A DNA stretch of 64,000 nucleotides, from NCBI GenBank assembly GCA_903824185.1, contig CAIJVU010000036.1, forward strand, positions 1 through 64,000. The letters run 5' to 3'. The notes beneath the pieces are model-generated. The model was not told the DNA's origin. It made no database searches and worked only from the letters and a program-made list of their open reading frames with translations. The translations under genes were made by a program, and so were the position numbers. The stretch is from an uncultured Hyphomicrobiales bacterium (GTDB lineage: Bacteria; Pseudomonadota; Alphaproteobacteria; Rhizobiales; Beijerinckiaceae). Below, one piece after another: positions 57,523-64,000 of the stretch. The stretch's first letter is position 1. Each line of letters opens with the position of its first letter.

Positions 57523-57763
57523 CTCAATAAGAGCAAAATTGATGATTTATATACGCAAGGAACAGTCAGGCTTCACCCAAACAAGATAGCATTCATCCCT
57601 TGATTGCCAAATGCCCTGAACATGTGATCGAAGACACGAAAGCTGGAAAGAGGCGAATCCAAGAAACACATCGATCCTTTTAAGGCCAAAACCACGTTCG
57701 GCTTATAACAAAACCGCAACCCTCTTACCAAGAAAGATACTAGCCAGAGCCGCAGAGAGGGAT

Positions 57764-57790
57764 TATAATACTTATGCTCAATTTGAGTAT
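57764..57790 (+). promoter_or_regulatory. nadA promoter and first NadQ-like operator
   Basis: A TATAAT at 57764-57769 follows TAGCCA (57741-57746) at 17 bases, so transcription should start near 57776. The 17-base palindrome ATGCTCAATTTGAGTAT (57774-57790, one mismatch) covers that start point, well placed to block initiation. Confidence 0.72.
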
Positions 57791-57879
57791 TTCGCTGATT
57801 TGACGATGGATCTTTCAAAGGCCCCACAAGAGCTGAAAAGATCACCGGAGGCAGGTCGGTCTTTTTTTGGGATCTAGAT

Positions 57880-57896
57880 ATGCTCAAATAGAGCAT
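57880..57896 (+). promoter_or_regulatory. Second NadQ-like operator, adjoining the nadA ribosome site
   Basis: ATGCTCAAATAGAGCAT, with arms extending to TATGCTC-N5-GAGCATA (57879-57897). It sits directly before the GGAG ribosome site of nadA. It matches the first operator and the pattern known for NadQ in related bacteria. Confidence 0.72.
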
Positions 57897-57909
57897 AATG
57901 GAGCGAGCC

Positions 57910-59001
57910 ATGTCCCCTACCGCGTCCCTTTCCGCTTCTCAGGCAAGCCAGACCCCGCAACTGGCAACGCGTGCTTTGCCGGCTGGTCTTGCGCGTCTGC
58001 CCAAGCCCGATCTGACATGGTCGCCTGCCATCGAGCGGGCCACAGCGCCGATTTATGAGCGCCTGAAAGACATTATTCCCCCCGTGGAATGGCCCTTCAT
58101 GGCTCCTTACATCCATGCCATCAACCGCCTGAAAAAAGAACGCAATGCGGTAATCCTGGCCCATAATTACCAGACCCCCGACATTTTCCACGGGGTTGCC
58201 GATGTCGTCGGCGATAGTCTGCAGCTGGCCCGCCTTGCCACCAAGGCCGAAGGCGATATCATTTTGCAATGTGGCGTGCATTTCATGGCGGAAACGTCAA
58301 AACTGCTCAATCCCGACCGCATGGTGCTCATCCCCGATAGCCAAGCGGGATGCTCGCTGGCCTCCTCCATTACGGGCGCCGATATCCGTTTGCTGAAACA
58401 GCGCTATCCCGGCGTGCCGGTGGTCACTTATGTGAACTCCACCGCCGATGTGAAAGCCGAAACCGATATTTGCTGCACCTCGTCCAATGCGGTGCAGGTG
58501 GTGGAAAGTCTGGGCAGCGACCGCGTGATCTTTTTGCCGGATGAATATCTCGGCCAATATGTGCAGTCCCTGACCAAAGTGAAACTTATTCTCTGGAAAG
58601 GCCATTGCGAAGTGCATGAGCGCTTCACCGGCCCCGAATTGCGCGCCTATCGGGACGCCGATCCATCTGTGCAGATCATCGCCCATCCCGAATGTCCGCC
58701 CGACGTCTTGGCGGAAGCAGACTTCACAGGTTCGACCGCTCACATGATTGATTGGGTCAAAAGCCACAAGCCAGCCAAGGTCGTGATGGTGACCGAATGC
58801 TCCATGGCTTCGAATGTGGCCGCCGAGGTGCCCGAAGTTGATTTCATCAAGCCGTGCAATCTCTGCCCGCATATGAAGCGGATCACCTTGCCGAAAATTC
58901 TCGACAGCCTTCTCAATCTCACCGAAGAAGTGGTGATTGACGAGGCGATTGCAGCGCGGGCCCGTTTACCAATTGAGCGCATGATCAATCTCAAAATCTG
59001 A
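57910..59001 (+). CDS. nadA: Quinolinate synthase
   Basis: 4Fe-4S enzyme condensing iminoaspartate with DHAP to quinolinate. The 363-residue protein has the three cluster cysteines in [20 protein letters not shown] and [30 protein letters not shown] is typical. ATG 57910 has GGAG six bases upstream; ATG 57898 lies within the operator arm and is less likely. NadC follows by 27 bases; no nadB is between them. Confidence 0.96.
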   Translation: MSPTASLSASQASQTPQLATRALPAGLARLPKPDLTWSPAIERATAPIYERLKDIIPPVEWPFMAPYIHAINRLKKERNAVILAHNYQTPDIFHGVADVVGDSLQLARLATKAEGDIILQCGVHFMAETSKLLNPDRMVLIPDSQAGCSLASSITGADIRLLKQRYPGVPVVTYVNSTADVKAETDICCTSSNAVQVVESLGSDRVIFLPDEYLGQYVQSLTKVKLILWKGHCEVHERFTGPELRAYRDADPSVQIIAHPECPPDVLAEADFTGSTAHMIDWVKSHKPAKVVMVTECSMASNVAAEVPEVDFIKPCNLCPHMKRITLPKILDSLLNLTEEVVIDEAIAARARLPIERMINLKI

Positions 59002-59028
59002 AGACAATGATGCAAGGGATACCCCATC

Positions 59029-59883
59029 ATGAGTAGTGGTTTTCTGAATCCCTTGCTGATCCAAGACGCGGTCCGTCGGGCGCTTGATGAGGATTTGGGA
59101 CGGGCGGGGGATATCACAACCCAAGCCACCATCCCCGCCTCCAGCATTGCCCATACGGTGATCGCCGCCCGCGAAACAGGGGTGATTGCGGGCTTACCGC
59201 TGGCCGAAGCCGCCTTTCATATGATCGCGCAAGGCATCCGCTTTACCCCGCGGCTTGGGGATGGAACGCTGGTGCAAGCAGGGGATGTGATTGCCGAAAT
59301 CGAAGGATCGGCCCGCGCGATTTTGTCGGCGGAACGCGTGGCTTTGAATTTTCTAGGTCGCATGTCAGGCATCGCCTCGCTGACCCAGCGCTATGTCGAC
59401 GCCGTGTCGGGAACGGAAGCGTGCATTGTCTGTACGCGCAAAACCACCCCCGGCCTGCGCGCCTTCGAAAAATACGCCGTGCGCTGCGGCGGGGGCTCCA
59501 ATCACCGCTACGGCCTTGATGATGCGATGCTGATCAAAGACAATCATATCGCGGTGGCAGGCTCGGTGAAACAAGCCCTGCAAGCGGCCAAAGCCGCGGC
59601 TGGTCATCTCGTGAAAATCGAGATCGAGGTGGATACGCTGGCACAGCTGCACGAGGTTTTGGCGGAAGGGGCCGATGTGGTCCTGCTCGACAATATGGAC
59701 ATCAAAACCTTGAAACAGGCGGTCGCACTGATTGAAGGCGCGATGCTCACCGAAGCCTCCGGCGGTGTGACGCTCGACACGGTCACAGCCATTGCGGAAA
59801 CCGGCGTCGACATGATTTCGGTAGGTGCCCTGACCCATTCACCGCGCGTGCTGGATCTGGGTCTCGATATCACAATCCGCTAA
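59029..59883 (+). CDS. nadC: Nicotinate-nucleotide pyrophosphorylase (quinolinate phosphoribosyltransferase)
   Basis: Converts quinolinate and PRPP to nicotinate mononucleotide. The 284-residue protein shows [25 protein letters not shown]-type [26 protein letters not shown] (named by motif), LIKDNHIA and EIEVDTLAQ. Its 3' end overlaps the small membrane protein gene on the opposite strand by 14 bases. Confidence 0.97.
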   Translation: MSSGFLNPLLIQDAVRRALDEDLGRAGDITTQATIPASSIAHTVIAARETGVIAGLPLAEAAFHMIAQGIRFTPRLGDGTLVQAGDVIAEIEGSARAILSAERVALNFLGRMSGIASLTQRYVDAVSGTEACIVCTRKTTPGLRAFEKYAVRCGGGSNHRYGLDDAMLIKDNHIAVAGSVKQALQAAKAAAGHLVKIEIEVDTLAQLHEVLAEGADVVLLDNMDIKTLKQAVALIEGAMLTEASGGVTLDTVTAIAETGVDMISVGALTHSPRVLDLGLDITIR

Positions 59884-60181
59884 ACAGGCTATCAATATCC
59901 AAACGGCCATCGAGAAAGCCGCTGGTTCCCATCGTAATCAGGGTTGCAACAATCACCCCGATAAACCGCCAAGGCATGGTCAAGGGCGGCAGTGTCTTGT
60001 GGTCGATCTTGGGCCGCAAAGCCGCTTCCACCAAAAAAGCGATGATCAAGGGCCAGCTATAGGCCGGAAAACCGCCTTGCACCATCTGCGGAAATATATG
60101 AACAGCAAGCCCTATCAAAAAGGCGGACGGCCATAAAACGGCGATGAAGATCACAGCCGTTTGATTGGGCTTGAAGGGCAA
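59870..60181 (-). CDS. Hypothetical small integral membrane protein
   Basis: A 103-residue protein with three hydrophobic segments (about residues 9-30, 41-55 and 72-88). I do not recognise the family. It begins with TTG at 60181, five bases after the ppdK stop, so it is probably translated from the ppdK message. Overlaps nadC by 14 bases. Confidence 0.65.
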   Translation of the reverse strand: MPFKPNQTAVIFIAVLWPSAFLIGLAVHIFPQMVQGGFPAYSWPLIIAFLVEAALRPKIDHKTLPPLTMPWRFIGVIVATLITMGTSGFLDGRLDIDSLFSGL

Positions 60182-60186
60182 GGCTT

Positions 60187-62865
60187 TTAAGCCTGACCCG
60201 CTGGCTTCACACCCAATGCGGCCTGCGCTGCGGCGAGACGCGCGATCGGCACGCGATAGGGCGAGCAGGAGACATAATCGAGACCCACCTCGTGGCAGAA
60301 GGCCACCGAGGCCGGATCACCCCCATGTTCGCCGCAAATACCGAGCTTGATATCCGGACGGGTCTTGCGACCACGCTCGACACCGATGCGCACCAATTCA
60401 CCAACCCCGTCCCGATCAATTGTCACGAAAGGATCAGAGGGCAAAATGCCTTGAGCCGTGTAAGCGCCCAAGAAGCTGGCCGCGTCATCGCGTGAAATGC
60501 CCAAGCCTGTCTGTGTCAGATCATTGGTACCGAAGGAGAAGAATTCCGCCGTTTGCGCGATCTCATGCGCCACAAGACAAGCGCGCGGCAGTTCGATCAT
60601 AGTGCCCACTTGATAATCGAGTGTGGCCCCTTTTTCTTTTGCAACAGACTCTGCCATCGCATCAATCCGGGCTTTGACGAGATCAAATTCCGGCTTGCCA
60701 AACACCAGCGGTACCATCACTTCGGGGATCACCGCTTCACCGGTGGCTTTGGCGGCATCGACCGCCGCCTCAAAAATAGCCCGAGCCTGCATTTCGGCAA
60801 TTTCGGGATAGGCAATCGCCAGACGGCAACCGCGGAAACCCAGCATCGGATTGAATTCATGCAATTCATTGGCCCGACGACGCAGCTTCTCTGCGCTCTG
60901 CCCCATCGCCTTGGCGACATCCGCAATTTCCTCATCGGTATGCGGCAGGAATTCATGCAAAGGCGGATCAAGCAAGCGGATGGTGACCGGCAAGCCCTTC
61001 ATGATGGAAAACAATTCGAAGAAATCGCTGCGCTGCATCGGCAGTAATTTGGCCAAGGCGGACCGGCGGCCCTTTTCATCATCGGCCAAAATCATTTCAC
61101 GGACCGCGACAATCCGTTCGCCCTCAAAAAACATATGTTCGGTGCGGCACAGACCAATCCCTTCCGCCCCGAAGCCGCGCGCCGTCCGCGCATCGGTGGG
61201 CGTATCGGCATTGGTGCGCACCTTCAGGCTGCGGATTTCATCCGCCCATTGCATCAAGGTGTTGAATTCGCCCGACAGCTCCGGCTCCTGCATCGCCACA
61301 TGGCCTTGCAAGACCTGCCCCATCGAGCCGTCAATGGTGATGAAATCGCCTTTTTTCAACGTCACACCACCGGCAATCATGGTCTGGCTGGCGTAATCAA
61401 CGCGCAAGCCACCCGCGCCCGACACACAGGGCTTGCCCATGCCGCGCGCCACCACAGCCGCATGCGAGGTCATGCCGCCACGGGTTGTCAAAATACCTTC
61501 TGCCGCATGCATGCCGTGAATATCTTCCGGTGAGGTTTCCACCCGCACCAGAATGACTTTCCGACCCGCTGCTTTCGCGGCTTCCGCATCATCGGAATCA
61601 AACACAATCTCCCCTGCCGCCGCACCGGGCGAGGCTGGCAGACCGGTTGCCACAATCTTGCGTTCGGCCTTGGGATCAATGGTTGGATGCAACAACTGGT
61701 CAAGCGCTCCGGGCTCGATACGGCCCACCGCCTCATGTTTGGTGATCAGACCTTCATTGACGAGATCAACGGCGATTTTCAGCGCCGCCTTGGCGGTGCG
61801 CTTGCCGTTGCGGGTTTGCAGCATCCATAATTTATTGCGCTCGATGGTGAATTCGACATCCTGCACATCGCGGTAATGGCTTTCGAGCAGACCGCAAATG
61901 CGGACAAATTCGTGATAGGCTTCGGGCATCGCATGTTCGAGCGAAGGCTTGTCCGAACCTGCTTCGATGCGCGCGATTTCCGTGATGTTTTGCGGGGTTC
62001 TGATCCCGGCCACCACATCTTCGCCCTGCGCATTGATCAGGAATTCGCCATAGAGTTCTTTTTTGCCGGTCGAGGGATTGCGGGTAAAGGCCACACCGGT
62101 GGCCGAAGTTTCCCCCAAATTGCCAAATACCATCGACTGCACATTGACCGCGGTTCCCCAGCTGGCCGGAATATTATGCAATTCACGATATTTGATGGCG
62201 CGCGCATTCATCCATGAGCCGAACACCGCACCGACCGCACCCCATAATTGCTCATGCGGATCTTGCGGGAAAGGCTTGCCCGTTTCACGCTCAACCAGCG
62301 CTTTATAAGAGCCAATCAAAGCCTTCCATTCATCGGCTTTCAGATCGGTGTCGAGATGGTAACCCTTGCGGTCTTTATATTCTTCGAGAATGTCCTCGAA
62401 GTGATGATGATCCACTTCCAGCACGACATTGGAATACATCTGGATGAAACGACGATAGCTGTCATAGGCAAAGCGCGCATCGCCGGAACTCGCCGCAATC
62501 GCTTCCACCGTGACATCATTGAGACCGAGATTGAGCACGGTATCCATCATGCCCGGCATCGAGGCACGGGCACCCGAGCGCACCGACAACAAAAGCGGAT
62601 TTTTCGCATCGCCAAAAACACGACCCGCAATCTGGCCCACTTTATCGAGCGCTGCCTGAACCTGCGTTTTCAGATCCGGCGGATAGGTCTCTTTGTTTTC
62701 GTAATAATAGGTACAAACTTCGGTGCTGATAGTCAGACCGGGAGGAACTGGCAGGCCGAGATTGCTCATCTCCGCCAAATTGGCTCCCTTGCCGCCGAGC
62801 AAATTACGCATATCCGACTGCCCTTCGGCACTGCCGTCACCGAAAGAATAAACCCATTTTGTCAT
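60187..62865 (-). CDS. ppdK: Pyruvate, phosphate dikinase
   Basis: Interconverts pyruvate, ATP and Pi with PEP, AMP and PPi, serving gluconeogenesis or glycolysis reversal. The 892-residue protein has an N-terminal ATP-grasp domain (GGKGANLAEMSNLGLPVPPG), the phosphohistidine motif GGMTSHAAVVARGMGKPCVSG around residue 460, and the C-terminal PEP/pyruvate domain with GLCRTEHMFF and GICGEHGGDP. It is followed by the small membrane gene. Opposes pyk functionally. Confidence 0.97.
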   Translation of the reverse strand: MTKWVYSFGDGSAEGQSDMRNLLGGKGANLAEMSNLGLPVPPGLTISTEVCTYYYENKETYPPDLKTQVQAALDKVGQIAGRVFGDAKNPLLLSVRSGARASMPGMMDTVLNLGLNDVTVEAIAASSGDARFAYDSYRRFIQMYSNVVLEVDHHHFEDILEEYKDRKGYHLDTDLKADEWKALIGSYKALVERETGKPFPQDPHEQLWGAVGAVFGSWMNARAIKYRELHNIPASWGTAVNVQSMVFGNLGETSATGVAFTRNPSTGKKELYGEFLINAQGEDVVAGIRTPQNITEIARIEAGSDKPSLEHAMPEAYHEFVRICGLLESHYRDVQDVEFTIERNKLWMLQTRNGKRTAKAALKIAVDLVNEGLITKHEAVGRIEPGALDQLLHPTIDPKAERKIVATGLPASPGAAAGEIVFDSDDAEAAKAAGRKVILVRVETSPEDIHGMHAAEGILTTRGGMTSHAAVVARGMGKPCVSGAGGLRVDYASQTMIAGGVTLKKGDFITIDGSMGQVLQGHVAMQEPELSGEFNTLMQWADEIRSLKVRTNADTPTDARTARGFGAEGIGLCRTEHMFFEGERIVAVREMILADDEKGRRSALAKLLPMQRSDFFELFSIMKGLPVTIRLLDPPLHEFLPHTDEEIADVAKAMGQSAEKLRRRANELHEFNPMLGFRGCRLAIAYPEIAEMQARAIFEAAVDAAKATGEAVIPEVMVPLVFGKPEFDLVKARIDAMAESVAKEKGATLDYQVGTMIELPRACLVAHEIAQTAEFFSFGTNDLTQTGLGISRDDAASFLGAYTAQGILPSDPFVTIDRDGVGELVRIGVERGRKTRPDIKLGICGEHGGDPASVAFCHEVGLDYVSCSPYRVPIARLAAAQAALGVKPAGQA

Positions 62866-63089
62866 GCGCCTGATCCTTTTATGTCGCTTTTGCGAACGTG
62901 CATCCCTTTGCCGATCTTGCCTGAAAAATCAATCCGCCATTGGGATCAGTCCCGCACCAGAGCCCGAAACTGGCCACTTTTCTAGCCAATTTTACCTGAA
63001 CGCGGCCTGAATAGACCAAAATAGTTGCAGAGCGCGGCCCCTTTTATTGTGCGCCGCAATATCTGATTCGCCGGAAAAGGGGGGCCGGA

Positions 63090-64000
63090 TTACCCCACAA
63101 TCAAGGCAAAATCGGCCACAAGACGCGTGGCGGAGCGCAAACTCGCCAACAAAGCCAAGCGATTGCCGCGCAAAGCCGGCTCATCCGCATTCACGGTGAC
63201 CTGTTCAAAAAAGGCATCAACCGCCGGACGGACCTTGGCAAGCGCTGCCAGCGCCTTGGCAAAATCATGGGCGGCCACCGCCGGTTCCACCGCATGCACA
63301 GCCGCCTCAAGCGCCTGCGCCAAGGCTTTTTCCTCGTCTTGGCGCAACAAGGCGGGATCAACGGGCTTATCGAATGCCGCGTCGCCGTCTTTTTTCTCTT
63401 CGGCGCGCAAAATATTGGCGGCCCGTTTGGTGCCCGCCAACAGATTGGCCCCGTCCTCAGAGGCGAGGAAAGCGGATAAAGCCTCGACCCGCCGCACGAT
63501 CAGCAAGAGATCATCGGTTTGGCCAGACGCCAGCACCGCATCAATCAGATCATGGCGTGATCCGGACTCGCGCAGATAAACTTTCAAACGGTCGTGGAAG
63601 AAGCCCATCAAATCCAAAGCGCGCGCATCAATGCCGTCTTTGGTCAGATTGAAATGCGTGCCGCCACGCATCTTGTCGATCAGAACCAGATGGCGGGACA
63701 ATTCGACACCGAGTGAGATCCCGAGTTTGTTATCCAAAACCAGCCGGATCACACCCAAAGCGGCACGGCGCAAAGCATAGGGGTCTTTCGAGCCGGTCGG
63801 CTTTTCCTCGATGGCCCAAAAGCCTGCCAGCGTATCAAGCTTGTCGGCCAGAGCCACCGCCACAGCGACCTTGTCAGACGGTACGTGATCGGACGGGCCT
63901 TGCGGCTTGTAATGATCCTCAATCGCTTGGGCGACAGACGCATCCTCGCCTTGCAATTCGGCATAGCGCCGCCCCATCAGGCCCTGCACTTCGGGGAATT
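63090..64000 (-). CDS. glyS: Glycyl-tRNA synthetase beta subunit (partial, 5' end off window)
   Basis: The C-terminal 300 or so residues of the tetrameric-type GlyRS beta chain. The visible start [19 protein letters not shown] and [28 protein letters not shown] are diagnostic. The frame is open to the right edge. The ppdK gene follows 224 bases downstream on the same strand, a pairing seen in many alphaproteobacteria. Confidence 0.94.
   Translation of the reverse strand, partial: FPEVQGLMGRRYAELQGEDASVAQAIEDHYKPQGPSDHVPSDKVAVAVALADKLDTLAGFWAIEEKPTGSKDPYALRRAALGVIRLVLDNKLGISLGVELSRHLVLIDKMRGGTHFNLTKDGIDARALDLMGFFHDRLKVYLRESGSRHDLIDAVLASGQTDDLLLIVRRVEALSAFLASEDGANLLAGTKRAANILRAEEKKDGDAAFDKPVDPALLRQDEEKALAQALEAAVHAVEPAVAAHDFAKALAALAKVRPAVDAFFEQVTVNADEPALRGNRLALLASLRSATRLVADFALIVG

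Noticed and set aside
57600-57616. A possible sixth oxalate-type operator before the MFS gene (on minus strand GGGCATTTGGCAATCAA).
   Set aside because: The left nine bases match well but the palindromic CCA half is lost, so it does not satisfy the invariant positions shared by the five accepted sites.

Overview
The window looks like chromosomal DNA of an alphaproteobacterium of intermediate base composition. Support comes from clusters typical of that class: dxs beside xseB and tlyA; pdxH, dnaJ, fabI, a phosphatase, aroC, a RibBA-type gene and a histone-deacetylase-like gene on one stretch; a NadQ-type NAD regulator with matching operators in front of nadA; and pyruvate phosphate dikinase. 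The order is most like Rhizobiales-type genomes, but the genus cannot be told from sequence alone. Both window ends cut a gene (manC on the left, glyS on the right).

Layout. 1-4.2 kb: sugar nucleotide and surface polysaccharide genes (manC partial, ugd, GT2 glycosyltransferase) and a small outer-membrane barrel. 4.3-8.5 kb: a TRAP transporter operon (P, Q, M subunits) followed by a formamidase-like alpha/beta hydrolase and a stand-alone AsnC ligand-binding domain. 8.5-10 kb: molybdopterin and CysQ genes. 10-21.3 kb: an oxalate catabolic region: FCD-type GntR regulator, pyruvate kinase, formyl-CoA transferase (frc), oxalyl-CoA decarboxylase (oxc), a tiny membrane-type ORF, an OxlT-like antiporter, a TerC protein and an ADP-forming acyl-CoA synthetase. 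Five copies of a 17-bp operator (TGGCATYTGGNATRCCA) lie in front of gntR, oxc, the tiny ORF, oxlT and the synthetase, and tie them into one candidate regulon.

21.5-25.9 kb is more AT-rich and accessory-looking: a cold-shock-domain protein, a large Ig-repeat autotransporter, then tRNA-Gln and tRNA-Pro. 26-29 kb carries a DmdB-like acyl-CoA ligase followed by a repeat-dense gap before aroC. 29-46 kb is dense housekeeping sequence (a RibBA homologue with a degenerate cyclohydrolase half, HDAC-like, MOSC, amidase, bioY, MBL, fabI, dnaJ, pdxH, SDR, Nudix, pyrC, ygfZ, tag, HD and PTP genes), ending in nadQ. 46-54 kb: xseB-dxs-tlyA-RNA methyltransferase-FAD oxidase, then a DmdC-like acyl-CoA dehydrogenase. 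54-64 kb: Sua5/TsaC, an MFS-acuI pair, nadA-nadC under two NadQ-like operators, ppdK with a small membrane protein, and glyS.

How the genes fit together: OxlT would exchange oxalate for formate, Frc and Oxc run the oxalyl-CoA/formyl-CoA cycle, and the ADP-forming synthetase is a plausible primer of that cycle. NadQ acts in trans on nadA-nadC. The DmdB-, DmdC- and AcuI-like proteins could handle short acyl-CoA intermediates, but they are scattered and no DMSP demethylase is seen here.
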